DNA of 64,000 bases from Dipetalonema caudispina (lineage: Eukaryota; Nematoda; Chromadorea; Rhabditida; Onchocercidae). Numbering within the stretch: the first letter of the stretch is position 1; every line of letters starts with the position of its first letter. A program made the position numbers and the translations under genes. The notes beneath the pieces were generated by a model, which ran no database searches, was not told the DNA's origin, and worked only from the letters and a program-made list of their open reading frames with translations. The DNA lies in assembly GCA_013365325.1 (NCBI GenBank), contig JABVXV010000007.1, positions 248,001-312,000 on the forward strand. The letters run 5' to 3'. Of this stretch, positions 1 through 13,500 are shown piece by piece.

Positions 1-182
1 AAAAAAATTTTAATGAATAATCAATCAGCATTGTCAAAGATTCAAAATGCACATCACATTTTTTAGATTTTACAATTTTTTGCTCCGATATTTTTGTCCA
101 AAATCGTGGTCCAGAACTTTGAGAAAATTATTGTCCCAATACCTTGAAAATAAGAAACACTTGTCATTTATTGTTTTACGAC

Positions 183-382
183 TCACTGGTTGAAAATGAT
201 AAGCATTGATTGAAGAATGACAAACGTAGCAAGAAGATTATGCAAATAATCGTTTCGTCTTCCGGGACAGCACAATCGAACGGTCGTCATACTTTCAAAG
301 AGGAACAAACAACAAGCCCACTTTCATTTTTCCCAAATGGATAGCAATTTTTCGAAAATTTACACTATCGAGAAAATTTTGA
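183..382. other. coding-like patch, strand unclear
   Basis: This patch is richer in GC and CG than its surroundings and open on both strands. On the plus strand an acceptor-like GTAG precedes an open frame from 230 that stops at 380-382 and begins QEDYANNRFVFRDSTIERSS. On the minus strand an ATG at 290 opens a 35-residue frame (MTTVRLCCPGRRNDYLHN...) that stops at 183-185. Only one, if either, can be a real exon. No family was recognised and no partner exon was found inside the window. Confidence 0.2.
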
Positions 383-1710
383 ATTTTGATCAGATTTCAA
401 CAAATTTTTTGAAAAATTTTATTTAAAATATCCAAAATTCATCTGGAAAAAATTACGAAATAAGTTCTTGTTAACGATATGAAATGACCTGTAACGTTAC
501 ATGTCAACTTATTATGAAGGTTAATTAATTTATTATAATTATTATTCTCGATTGTTATTTCATCATTATTTTACTAACACTACTTTATTGCTATTATCGA
601 ATTTTATCACATTTTTGACCGATAGGACATAGCATTCGATGAGTCGGTGGAATTTTTTATTTTTTTTTTTCCCTTTTTACATAGCAAACAAAAGCAGGTA
701 AGAATGGAAGAGCGTCGAAGGGGAAATGGAAACAGGTGACTTTGAGAGAAGAAACAGTTGAAGAAGAAAAACTATTCCACCAGTACTATATGCTATCAGC
801 TCTTTAGCTCACTAAATATTTCACATAGGTTACAAACAAACTTCAAAGTAGAACCTAAAAGTTGGTGCGGCAATGTATTTTAGGTAATCCAACTTCATTC
901 CCTCTCCGTAACTGATAGTAATCATTTGAAAAGATTGGCATAATTTGTAGGATTAATAATAATCACAGCAATTTAATAAATAAATGTTATCAGTTAGACG
1001 TAAAGAAAAATGAATTTTTGTGAGATAAATGATTAAATGGTAATATTAGTAACAATAAACAAATAAGTTCTGTTGAATGTTTGTATTTAATTCATTGGCG
1101 CACGCTGATGGAAGTTTAAAACCGCCAATAGAAGGAAAGGAAGGGAAGGAAGAGAAAGGTGATGATTCTGAAGGGAGAGAGACATTATATTGCTTTAATT
1201 TTGTAGTATCAAGCATCGAATAAAGGAAGATTAAGCTTCCGGAAAATGAGAGTAATAAAGAGGAAAATATCAACAAGTACATAATAATATTGAATGGTTT
1301 GAGGATGAAAAGGGAGAAAATATTATTCATTATGATGTGGAAAAGGACTGGAATACAAATTTACGAGTTTATGAAGGGAAAGATGAGCCGTAAAGTGGGA
1401 TTCAAAAACAGGTGGATCTAAGGATGAAGACAGATAGAGATAGAAATGGAAAGTTTAACAGAGAGTAAGTCAAGTAGTTTGATAGATATCGAAACTGAAG
1501 AGGGAACTAAAAGTGCTAAAGAACGGGACTGAAAACTTTTGTCTCTTTACTCCTCCCGGATCCGTTTAACATTTAACTCCTCTTTCCTCTTGTTTCCTTC
1601 ACCTCTATGTTATTGGCCCTAACAAAATGTTATTCCGTTGTAGAAAAAAATTTGTGAGATTAGTCCATGAAATGAACTACATACGAAGTTTTTGTTATCA
1701 CATCAATTAG

Positions 1711-1746
1711 CATCACTATCACTATCATCACCATCATCATCATCAC
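1711..1746. repeat. ATC/CAT trinucleotide microsatellite
   Basis: An imperfect run of ATC (CAT, TCA) triplets. It produces spurious Ser/His/Ile-rich open frames on the plus strand but lies in no gene I can support. Confidence 0.75.
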
Positions 1747-4336
1747 TGTCCTTAGCTTCACTTATCATCATTGCTGAACTTTTCTCTGTCCACCCCCTTT
1801 TTCATCAACTTCTTCGCAACTTATTTCTCTTCCAACACCTCATTTTTTTTTTCTTGTTCCTTTCGCCTTGCTTATTTGCCTTCTTGATTTATTAGTTTTA
1901 GCTAAAGAAAACTGTCGTTCAAATCCTGAACCATTCCAATTCATCTCACGGATGGTACTTCGTGAATGATACATCGCCGTAAAGATGGTTTCCAACAATT
2001 TGTTAACAAATTCTTCCAATTACCAAATTTTTTTTATTCAGCCTGTTTTTCTATCGAAGGATTTTCATGCGATGTATGCCGAAGAAATTGCGGACACTTT
2101 CAAAGAGGTTTTTACAATTTTCCGATAACTTTTATGAAAATCACGCAATATGTTTTTTTCACTTCCAAATTACTTTTTTTTTTCAGCTTACAAAAGGTCA
2201 ACTTTTTTGTAGTTCTTTTGAAAACTTTTTCTTTATCAACTGAGATAATTGAAAAAATTAGCTAATATCAAAAATATGTAGAAGGCTCATAAATGCATAA
2301 CGATGACAATAGCAGGAGAATAACAAATAGACAAAAACAAAGATTTGAAAATTTTTTTTACTCAAGCAGAATTTATAAATTATAGAAGATTGGATCATTA
2401 CATGTATTAAGATACAATGACTAGTCAGCAAATCTAGCATATTTCAGAATCTCTCTCTTTCTATTAAATTTAGAATTGAAAATTGATAGTTGTAATTGCA
2501 CCGAACGGATAAATGAATTTAAAAATTGTACTGTATTCAATGACCAAATTATTTAATTTCTAAAATTTAGTGTTGTAAAATTGAGAATGGATTTTTCAAG
2601 ACTTTCTATGCAAATATTTACCTGCTTTGCTTAGTAGGTGCATTTGTATTGAATCGCAGATATAATATACGATGATCCACTCTATAAATTGTCAAGTACA
2701 ACGATCTTTTCCAGAAATGTCTTGATCAAAATCGAAAAATCATCTAACTAGCTATCAAATGATTTTCTTGCTTCAAGGAAGAAAAGCCTGCTTTGGTACG
2801 TTAAATGGAATTGTTGGCAAAATTTAATGGAAGTGGGGAAGAAATTTTGCCGACTAAACCGGAAATATTTTTCCTTATTTGTCGGAATTTCAACATTTTC
2901 TGCGAATGATTGTTCCAACAATGTATTCAAGACTTTTTGGTGAAATTTAATGCATACTAAATCGACTTAAAACTTTCTATTTAATGCTGATTAGAGTATT
3001 TATCATTGTAATTGTTCGAATTGCTTCTACTAGAGTTTTCAAATCAACAGAAAGATTAAAATGGACGTCGCATAACTGATATCAGGCCTAGACTATGTCA
3101 TTCATACAATTTTGTTTGAAAAAAAACCATGCATTCGAAAATATCTAACAATTTTACGAAATTTTTAAAAATTGAAATTTGGATGGAAATTTCACTGAAA
3201 TAAACTACCAATCCTGCCACTAATACGGAACAAAATTAAGTCTGGTAGCTGTAACCTTGACGACACTATAAATAGTCTGGGAAATCCATGGTATTTGCAT
3301 ATTGTTTTCTAATTATAAAGCTTTACAAATGTTGTATATGGCACATAAAATTACATTAGCTTTTATCCCAAAGTTTTATTCCTTCCAATTACACCCATAT
3401 GGGAGTAATAATAAATTTAATTAATGTGTGAGGAAAAATTTGATTAATGAAAAAAAAAAGCCCATGCATTTGGAAATTTTATTATGGACCATAAAGAGAT
3501 ATTAAAAAATGTATTTTCAACTAAACTAAGTGTTATATGGATTTTTCATGATACGATATACAACAGAAATGCAGTAATGTAGACAAGCGATTTTGTCGCA
3601 TTTTATAAAAGAGCTCTTACAATATATCAGATTTGGATTTCACCATTTTTTCCCAAATATTTGTAGATTTGCATTAATCAATAAAATTAATAATGTTTCC
3701 AGAAAGTAAAAGTTTCCGGAACATTAGAAGAAAAATTGATGATAAGAAATGAGAATTCAATTGATAAAATATTATCAAAGATTAAGTTGTAACTGTAAAT
3801 AGATTGAAGCAGTTTGTATGTGTGTTTCTTATTTATATAATGTATCGTAAATTGATACTTATTAATTGCATGCTTTACGACAGGAACGTGTAGCCTATAA
3901 TACGGTTAGGAAGAATCCTGAATGATAAATAGATTGATATGAAAATTTACATTTTATTTAGGATAAATTATTCTTTATCCATTTTAATTGAATGATACAT
4001 CAAATTGGATATTTTAAAATCCCTTCTAAGGTCACTTTTTGCAAAGAACATTTTCAATATATAACTATAGTTTCCTTCAAAAGGATAATAAATCCTTTCT
4101 TTACGCAATTAAGCATTTAAATTTGATGCAAACAAAGCCGTTCAATCCTTTGAAAGATAAGCAATGACTAATATGCAAATTTTGGAAGTAATTTTTGGAA
4201 GACGGTATGTTTAATGTTTTTTCTTGCTTTATCATACCAGTTAGAGAGAGAGGTGAAGATTTTATAAATTCCAACTCAATTTCTAGTCTTAATTTCATGT
4301 TGGTTCAATAATATACGGTTTATTAGCGCTCATCTG

Positions 4337-4361
4337 TTTTTTTTTTTTTTTTTTTTTTTTT
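4337..4361. repeat. T homopolymer, 25 nt
   Basis: An uninterrupted T run in intergenic DNA. Its length is likely to be unreliable in the assembly. Confidence 0.9.
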
Positions 4362-7007
4362 AACTTATTATTGATAGTGTGGACATCGAAAATGTTGATA
4401 ACTTAAAAGAAATACTATGTAAGTACTTAGATTTTATACTGTTCTTTGACTTTCTCTCATATTATTAAATATTTCATTAGTTCACAATAATTAAAAATTG
4501 CATTCACTGCAAAGTATGAATTACGAACAAATGGCGCATTTAAAAGATATCAAATTTTTTCAATTAAAAGTTGTAAAATGAATTTTCCATGAAGAGAGCA
4601 TAGATGTGCATGCACAGATTGCGCATTTTTTGGAAGATATGCAATGCTTGCAACTCTGAGAAGCTAATCCATTTTTGAGTAAAGGATAGCTTCAATCATA
4701 GACTTTTTTTTATTTATGAGAAAACTCTGACATATTTTTCTACTAAGAACCGTAAAAAATTCAAACTGGTTGCTATTTGCAGAGATTTGTTAAAATTTCA
4801 AAAAGACTCTTAAAAAGGTCAATAAAAGCGCACATAATAAAAGGTACTTTTGAAACTGAAAAAAAGCAATAGAAATAGGCACTTTAAGGCATTTGCAGAA
4901 GGAAATCAGAACTTATTTTGGAATAGCTTCGTAAAGTATTTGTTCACAAAACACACACGTACACACAGACAGACAGACGGACACAAGCAAAGCTTATATC
5001 CATTAGTCATTCTTTCCTGATGATGTCGGATGAAAATAGCCTTAGGTCTGTTATCAACCATGGTTGTTGGCCAATTTAAAAAAACAATGCTAAATGGATC
5101 ATATAAAATCCTGCAAGCACTTATTAGCACTTACCTTTTAATGATCCGTATTTTTCCGGAATAATAAGTACTCTTTTTCATGATTCGTTTGAAGCTTATG
5201 TAGTTTCAATCAATACTTAAACTTGGAACTCGATTTAGACTGAAAAATTGACAAATTTTCATAATAATATTAATAAGGTTGTAGCGTTTGAGATAATATG
5301 GGAGTAGTTCACGCAAATATTTGATTAGCATTACCAATTAAGAAAAGCGTTCCGAACTAATTAATAGATGATCCTAAATAGGAAACTCATAAATAGATAT
5401 GGAAGTTATTTATTAGCGATTTTTAAACTTAAAATATTTAACGCTTGAAGGAAAATATATTTGAAGTTCTTCATTTTCATCATTTCCATTGCGGAACCAA
5501 AAAGTTCCAATGTCATCTTAAAGGTATTGCTGCAAGATTGAAAAAAGCACATATGATAAGCTGTTGTGACATTTGAACTTTTCAACTTCACAAACGGAAA
5601 TAATGAAAAGTTTAGTAATACATTCGAAATGAATAACTTATTTACTTTCATTTTCTTTCATACTTTCATTTTTTACAACTTCTCAGCAACTAAGTTTAAC
5701 AGCAAAAAAACATTTGCTAATGATATTTATTGAAACCATTTAATTTAATTATCCATCAATCAAAGAGGATTTAGCATTGATGGATGAGGGAGAAGAGGTT
5801 AGATTGGCCAACTATCTTTCAAATGTGACAACAAAAATAATATACTTCGATTTCTTATGATGCAGTAATAAAGGAATTTGTGAACTTCATGAAGCTCAAA
5901 ATGATGATGCTTGCATTCATCCAGAAATGGTAATCAAAGCTAAGTTGGGGTAAAATCAATCAATCAATCAGTTTAGTTTCAATTTCACAGCATTTTATAA
6001 TCACTATTCATTCTCGTCTCAAAATTTACTACTTATTTCCATTCTTTCATTTTTCATTCGAAAATTTTCTTAAATAATAAAACATTACGCATCAAAGATA
6101 TAATTCTTATGTTCTTTGAGATTTGAACTTATATAAAACAATAAAGATACATTTTAAAGTAAGCAAGAAAAGAAATATTTCAGATTGTTTACGGATTATT
6201 AATATGCTTGAGAATAATGGAAATAAACTTAAATGAAAGATTGAGGGTATTAATGACATCTTTCAATTTAAAACCAAAATGAGGCATACAGCACTTAAAT
6301 GGTTGTCCCCCAACGAAAGACTAACCTTTTTCTCGTTTTAATAATTTCATTTGCCGAGCTTCTTCCTTTTCCCTGAAGTAAATCCAAAATTATTCTTGAC
6401 CATTCAAATGGTCATTTTGTGGGGAAGGGTCGAAATTATTTGAATTAAAGATTTAAAAGTCATTTGCAATAAGATTTGAAATATTCCTAGAAAGACGCTT
6501 GCATTGATTTTTTTTACATTATAGGTTAACTTTTGCAAGAATTATTGATTATAATTTTTTTCGAATAAAAAAAGAATTTCATCGTTCAGCTGATATTTCC
6601 ATAAATGATTTGAATAAATTATAATCTATATTAACTAATTAATGAGTCTTTCTGCAGTAAAAATTCATGGCTGTATCCAATAAACAAAGCATATGTTCTC
6701 AATTTTTTAAAGAAATCTTTGAGTTCAAAATGAGGAACAACTTTTATTTCGCTGACTCTTTCATTGAATTTATTGTCAGTTATAAACACTTCTCTACAAC
6801 TATCTTCTTCTTATAATTTTCAAAAAAAGTAAAAGAATAAAAAAATCAGACGTCAACGGTTATTTAAATCGACGGAAAACGTAACGAAGACTTAAAATGG
6901 TTGATTTTTAATTAAATATCTGAAAGTTTAAAATAAAAATTATTCCATAATGGCAGAACAGCTGAAGAGAATACTGAAAGCAAAAGATAGGGAATGAGTG
7001 ATTGCAG

Positions 7008-8414
7008 TAATTAAGCTTAGGATCATAAATATCAAAAATCATCGTCGTCCGTTACTTATTTTCGAAGAAGATGAAGATGTTAAATTTCGTATTATAGTGT
7101 GATCGATTAGAAAATTTACGAACAGATGGATGAATTAAATTTCCCACTGTTTGAAAAGAAGTATGAAACAAGTTTTTTTTTTAAACCTTTTAGTTCCAAA
7201 AAAAAAAAAAAAAAAAAAAAAGAAAAATTAACGAAATGACAGAATAGCTGAACCCGTTAAATAGTTTGAGACATCATACGTTCCGAAAACAAATAATTAG
7301 GTTAGGATTTTTGTAAAGTCTATTGATAACGATATTATTGTATTAGTGCTGTAAGCGAAACCGATTAGCTAACAAAAATGAAATGACGGAGAAAAGTATA
7401 GAAACAAACTAATATAAATAATTACTATTTTGACTAATTCCTTTTTCTCTTTCCTGTTTTGAAATTAGAAATAAATTGTGCAAGTTACGGAGCGTTGAAG
7501 GAAATTATTTGTTTGCATTACCGAGCATTGAAGGAATTGTTTGTTTACACAATGAAAGTAGTAGAGATGTTGTTGCTAACCGCTGGAGAGTATCATTTTT
7601 CTTTAATGCATTCTTTAATAGAAAATTCGTCAACAAATTAAACATAAAGAATAATAGATTAGCATGAAGATTATCACAAGTGATAGATGTATAAATGGTT
7701 GAAAATATAGTTATTAATTACAGAAATTTAGATATTGTCAGTCGATCAATATATACTTTTATTATTAATATATCGAAAAATGGAATGTATCATCAAAGAA
7801 GAAAAGATGAATGTTGTTAAGGTTACAATAAACAGACGAGAAAAAGGAATATGCCTGCATACTGCTAATTAATTATGTTTTTTTGTTTTAAAACGATTAA
7901 TGCGTTTTAGTAATTCTTTTAAAGTTTCGTTAAAAAGATAAATATGTAAATTCAAAAGTACAATTTTGGTCATTTGAGACCTTGTGGTAACAAAGTTCCT
8001 TCTTCTGAAATCGAAGTTTGTAGCATAAGGCAATTATGGACTATTATGAGATGAATACAAAGGACTAGCCTAGGAAAAGGTCAAAGAAATCCATGAAAGT
8101 AATTTTTTATGCTTCCTGAATTCATTAGACATTTCTCAGTTTTCTTAATTTTTCTAAATTTTTTACCGATCGATTTACTTTTTTACCATTTTCCTTCGTT
8201 TCATTTTTCAAGTTTTCTTTCGAAAATTTTAAACTTTTCTTGAATTAAAAATTGTTCGTTTTCCATTTGAACACTTTTTTTTAGACTTCCAAACATTTTG
8301 AGAAGAGTTCGTAAAAATTTGAAAGAAATGGAACGATTATTTGATAAATATAATATGCTAAAAGTCAAGTCTCACGAAGATAGAAACATCGCCAGCTATA
8401 TCGATCCTGGATAA
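7008..8414 (+). CDS. unrecognised gene, 3' part (three exons)
   Basis: Three exons can be joined in frame: 7008-7088, 7469-7589 and 8285-8414, each after an acceptor AG (TTGCAG, AATTAG, TTTTTTTTAG) and, for the first two, before a GT. Phases 1 and 2 fit, giving about 110 C-terminal residues ending ...ASYIDPG and TAA. The product is helical and rich in Lys, Arg, Leu and Glu. The second exon encodes an 11-residue repeat, YGALKEIICLH followed by YRALKELFVYT, which is also a 33-nt DNA repeat. The last exon contains LRRVRKNLKEMERLFDKYNM, which could form a coiled coil. I do not recognise the family. The first exon shares its frame with an upstream ATG at 6950 but an in-frame TGA lies between. The gene converges on the minus-strand gene ending at 8994. 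The exons could be chance open frames, but codon composition, splice signals and phases agree. Confidence 0.42.
7198..7221. repeat. A homopolymer, 24 nt
   Basis: An uninterrupted A run inside the proposed intron 7089-7468 of the unrecognised plus-strand gene. Confidence 0.9.
7486..7549 (+). repeat. 33-nt imperfect tandem duplication
   Basis: Two adjacent units (7486-7518 and 7519-7549) share the core GAGCRTTGAAGGAA followed by TTTGTTT. The period of about 33 nt keeps the frame of the proposed exon 7469-7589 and yields the YxALKE repeat in the protein. Confidence 0.65.
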
Positions 8415-8993
8415 GTTCATTGCTGCAATTCAAGTTTAAGTATTTTCATTCGGATCCATCTATTCATTTTTACGGGATTCATATTTCACGGTTTTTGTTT
8501 TTTCAATAAGATTTCGAATAATCCAAGGATTAATCAATTTGATAAGAATGATAAATGATCACTCCTCATTGAAGCACTAATATCATTGATGATCTATTAG
8601 CATTTTAAGACAAATTATTAGCCTGTAATTACGGGCATTCCTGTCCATACTTTCATTCTTCAAAATCAAATTCGTATTCCTCTGATCATCCAGTCATTTA
8701 TTCAATTTTCAAATATGAACCATTACGCTTTTCCAACCAAAATCCGTGAATTAAGTCTGGACCTGAATTGGCTAGTTAGACTCAATTGTCAACTTCGGCT
8801 TATATGTCAGTACACAGTTCAAACCATCATAAAAATGTGGTGCTAATGATGAGTTATTACAAACAAACTGTCGGATATATGGAATAACATAAGTTATGAA
8901 GTGGAAACTCTCACAGCTGCGCCTAGAACTTAAGAATCTATAAATAATGCAGTATCCAGTAGAGTTTCCTTTCGCAATTGTTCTGTTGTTATT

Positions 8994-10574
8994 TTATCTA
9001 TCCAAGTGTCGTCGCCACATCCGGTATTCATATTCAGTATCGTTGTGATCTGATCGTATGTTGATATCGATCAGTTCAATGCCTTTTTAATTAAGTGATT
9101 TTCGGATGTTCTTCTTAAAATTAATTTATGGATGACAGAGAAAATAATTACTAATTATGAGTTATTGTTCCAGTTATTATTATTGATTTATTCTTTCAAA
9201 TTCGTCTTGGCATATTTAAAAACACGGCAATTTTTCTCAATCAGTAGTGGAAATTAAATTATCATATTCTGTTTAATGTCAGCTAATCCTTTTACTTATC
9301 AGAACAGAAGCATTTCAAAAATCTGTCTAATCTCTGACAAGCTGCTGACGTTCTAACCAGCAAATAAAAAAAATTTCTCACTTATGATGTTAAAATTACA
9401 ACGCATTTTCACTAGCTGATATTTTTTCAACAAACAAAAAGTAGCTAGCCAGTTGGCATTACGGGTTCCATCCAAAATTTTCTAATATGTACAGAAAAGT
9501 ATTTTAACTCTCTTTGCATATTTCAATGCTATTTCATAAGTTCATTTTAAGATGAAGTTTTAGTAAAAAAAGAACAAAACTAGTTTTGTAGTAGAAATTT
9601 ACTAAAGTACTGTTAGCGATAATATTTGAGTTACACTCTATCAGTTATTGAGAAGTTAGAATTTTAAGAAAATCCAAGGAATGCAAAACAGGTAGTAATA
9701 AGAAGGAAATGTAAATGGAAAACTGCAAGAATTAAGAAGAATAAGTGATGATTTCGAAGGCAAATAAAGGTATAACAGAAAAAAGATTTAAGCTATGTAA
9801 TTTCCCAAATGAAAAAGATAGAAGCAAAGGAATCGGATCAATTTTTTAAGCTTTCTACAATAAAAGCTTATAATTGGACTAATAAATCAAAAATAGTAAC
9901 AATTCAATGATATCCAAAACTCGTCGGTTTTTTTAGTCAATTTTCGATTTCATTTTTCAAAATATGTTTGAAAATCCTTACTGTTTCAAATTCAAACCAT
10001 AAAGCATCGAACGAAGTGATCGAGATTTTGTTCGACTTCTGCTCGATTTTCGCTTTTGATCGCTTGATAAACTCACATCGATTGAAAACTGCCCTTGTGA
10101 TTGTCTCTTTTTACGATGTCCACTGCCAATTGATCGTGAGAACTTACAAATTTACTTCATTTTGTAAAAATTAGCAATATCAAATAATTCGAAAAGATAT
10201 GAAACAAAGATTTTTCTGCTAGCAGTAATCATTAATTATGTGTAATTGCTGCTAGTAATTGCAGACGTTGTCTTAGTGCTTCTAAATTAATAGCTGTCTA
10301 TTTCAATTAGCTAACGATGAAATCTTCGACATGAATTTGTGTGAGCTAATTTCTACCGAAGAATTATAAACAGTAATTTTTTCCTGTTGTAAAAATAATT
10401 TTCTCCGCTACGAATAACACAAATCAGCCATCTAATCATCTAATCAATCGAAATATAATCACATGAATAATCACCAATGATGAGAATATCCTTCGTGATG
10501 GTAATATTCCCTTTCCCACTGCTGCATCGCCATCGGATTGCGAAGATAGGCGCATTTTCGGAGGATAAAGAACA
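8994..10574 (-). CDS. unrecognised gene, 3' part (three exons), Ser/Arg-rich
   Basis: Reading the minus strand, exons 10574-10475, 10142-9998 and 9082-8994 join with matching phases (enter in phase 2, then 0, then 1) and end at a TAA at 8996-8994. The joined product is about 110 residues. Its middle exon is Ser/Arg/Lys-rich, with KRKSSRSRTKSRSLRSM preceded by GSGHRKKRQSQGQ, resembling a basic, phosphorylatable cytoplasmic tail or RS region. The last exon ends EYEYRMWRRHLDR. The first begins VLYPPKMRLSSQSDGDAAVG. A strong alternative donor (GTGAGT) occurs inside the middle exon, and skipping its last donor would give a different end ...YGLNLKQ stop at 9978. No family is recognised. 5' exons must lie above 10574 but none could be supported. 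The gene is tail to tail with the one ending at 8414. Confidence 0.42.
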
Positions 10575-13500
10575 CTGAATACTTATTATTTTAAAAAATT
10601 AAAATAAGTGGAACAACTTCGTAATGAGAAATTTTAAAACCATTTAGTAAAATTTCGCTTCTTTTCTTTCAATTTGAAAATACGTTTGTATTGGAGCTCG
10701 CAATTTAATTAATTAAATAAATTTAAAAAAAAAAATTTATATGCGAATAATTTATCCAACTACAGTAATCTTAAGAAATTTCTTCAAAAAGCATCAAAAT
10801 TGTATGGAAATAAAATAATTTCTTATTTTCGCTTTTAAAAAAGAGGGAGAAGTGGAAAAGTTAGAAGTATACCCTCTTGATTAAAGCTGTTTATACTGTG
10901 AACCAAAGCTATTTTATCAAAATATTCGATGACAGCATAATATATTGACATTGTCGAAAGCAAAACAGCAATATCTGATTTCTCATTAGTAACTGAAAAT
11001 ATTTCTTGTTGAGTTTCTATAGGTTTGCACAATCAGATGCAGTGATAAATTGATGAAAGTTATGTGAAACATGTTGAATTCCACTTATTTTCCGTCAAAT
11101 ATCAATGCAAATAGAATTCTGAACTCTTTGAAACTCCCGAAATGATAGATGAAAAATGAACTTATCATTTTTGGAACTGATATCATTAACAATACATTAA
11201 CTAGGAGTATTTTCATCATAAAATTCATTGATAAGTGATCCTAGCCTCTCATTCCCTTCTTAATTGTCCGAATTTGTGGATATTTCGTAGATTATCCTCA
11301 GTAATTTTCCATCTGAATGCAATTTTAAAACTCCCTAGTCTATTCTCAAGATTCCATCTCCATATTAAGATCATAGCTATCAAATTATCGAGAACAAAAC
11401 AAAAAAAAGAAAGGAAAAAAAAAAACATTGGATATATTCAAGAAACAATTTGAAAATTAAAAAAAAAATCAACAGAGCTCTTTGGTTGCACAATTCAAGA
11501 TACTTTCAAATGAAGTGAGAAGAAGTATGAAAGGGTTAAACTGAAATATTTACAAATTTATCATCTTATTCCTTCCTCATTCCCATCATTCTCTTACAGA
11601 TATTTTTGCAAGTTTACTTTCTTCATCATATATTTGAAAAAATAAAAGTAAGAAAATTCTCTGTTTTTGTCTGCAATAATATCTGAAATGAGATCGGACT
11701 GGAAAATGGGGCAATTTTGCAACGTACTACTACACTACTAGGCTTATTGTATGAAATGACCGGGTTGTTCTGGTTGAACACAATTGTGAATAATGAATGA
11801 CTGTAATCATCGGCGCTGCATTTCAACTTCTTCCTAGCAAAATGATAAATGAGAAATTTACACAAAACCTATTCTCTTTCTAGCGATCGATCGTTATTCT
11901 GGTCTCTTAACTATAGTTGAGCTTTTTCCATATGGATTAGGTAGCGAGCTATTTAATTAATGGCATATCTGCAAATGAAATTTTCATAAAATTTATCACA
12001 AATATTTTCATTATGTGGATGTAATTGAGTAAAAATATTTTTCAGCTGTTTTTCTGAGTAAAAATTAATGGTCAATCTGAAATATGCAATAAAATTTTAT
12101 GATGGAAGAAGTATTTATTTATATTGATTTACAATGCAATGGAATAGGAAAATGTGATTTCTCTATGAAAAGTTTGAAAGAAAAAAGTTTTAAAATGGAT
12201 TGTAAATGTTCGATGAAAGCTTTCAGAGATATGAAAAGATAAGATATCATAAGTATCATATGCTTAATCAATTTTTTTAAGAATGTTAGGATGAAGTGTT
12301 AATGTGGATGATAACAGTTTAAGTAATAATGGTCGGATGACGCTGATAATGTGATTAACAATAAAGAAGATACCAAAATATACTAAATTTCAGTTTGCAA
12401 ATCACTTTTCAGTGATCGAATAAATTCGAATTTAATTTCAGATGCATGCTGTTTTCACATAATTTGAAATTTTTTCCAAGTAATTTGAATGCATAGAATT
12501 TAAAAAATATTTGCCAAGTCATTCTTAATTGAAAACTGACCACTGACATAATGATAGAGCTGCCCCAAGGTCAAAACTGAGCTAGTCATTAATTTCATAT
12601 ATTCGCTAATTTGAAATATGAAAAAGTTTTATACGACAGCTCACGGAAATATGCTCCTACATTTGTTAAATACATTTTTTCAGGTCTTCATTGATTTCTG
12701 AGTTTTTTTTTTCTCGAGGAAGGAAAAATATTTTGCTGATTGCCGTTTGAATCCCATTAGTTTTACTGTTTAAAACAAAGGACAATTTTGAGAAAACTAA
12801 GGCATTCGTGTTTCTGTGACCATTCATTTGATAAGATCGAAACCCAAATCTTGATAAGATGATCATAAGGAAGTAGTGGACTTTTTGGCTAGTCCATCTA
12901 AGACAACAATAACCGATGTGTATTTTCTGCTACCATAATTCAACTATCAAAATCTATTTACCTTTTCAAATTAGTGGATTGAATATTTTTGCTCATATCA
13001 AGAAATTAATCAAATGAAGATTCGTTAATTAAATTATTTTCTTGTTTTGCTAAATAATCAACTCATAATTATAGTATATTAGAAGAGATTGCTCCGAGAT
13101 ATCTTAGGACTTTTCACCCTGTCGAAATGTTCTCCTGTCATTTCAATAATTTGATGAGTCATACACTAATACAAAATGGCGAGATGATACGGTGGTATGA
13201 CAAGAACAAGTAGAAATAGCGGATGATAAGGCATCTGATAAATAGGGAAGTTTGCATTTATTGAAGGAGTGAGAACTTAGTGTATGCGGTAACCGATAAT
13301 ATAAAGTTACCTTAAAATTAATGACATCCTATGACAAATCAATCCCGCTCAATTCAGGAAAGCGAAAATTTTAAACTTCTAATATAAGTAACCCCTGGAA
13401 CTATTTGCAATTTTACAAGAAAGAATCTCTTTTTTTGTCTCCAAAAAGTCATGTGCTTTTTTAGTTCACACTTTTTATTATTGTTGCGACCATCATCTTC

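Larger units (their letters stand above)
1..7007. other. gene-poor AT-rich stretch
   Basis: No gene that I can support with consecutive phase-compatible exons. The stretch is AT-rich with frequent stops in all frames. It holds an ATC-type microsatellite near 1711-1746, a T homopolymer at 4337-4361, a short AATC repeat near 5957-5971, and a coding-like patch at 183-382. An ATG-led frame at 6950 (MAEQLKRILKAKDRE) runs into a TGA and is in the same frame as the exon that starts at 7008, so the 5' part of the gene to the right may begin here. Confidence 0.5.

Noticed and set aside
2041..2110. Cys-rich string (CDVCRRNCGHFQRG) reminiscent of a zinc finger or nuclear-receptor P-box.
   Set aside because: Cysteine spacing does not match a nuclear receptor or other zinc module and no flanking exon was found.
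13170..13280. Minus-strand open frame after AG (CKLPYLSDALSSAIS...).
   Set aside because: Its phases do not connect to the minus-strand gene at 8994-10574, and no recognisable motif is present.
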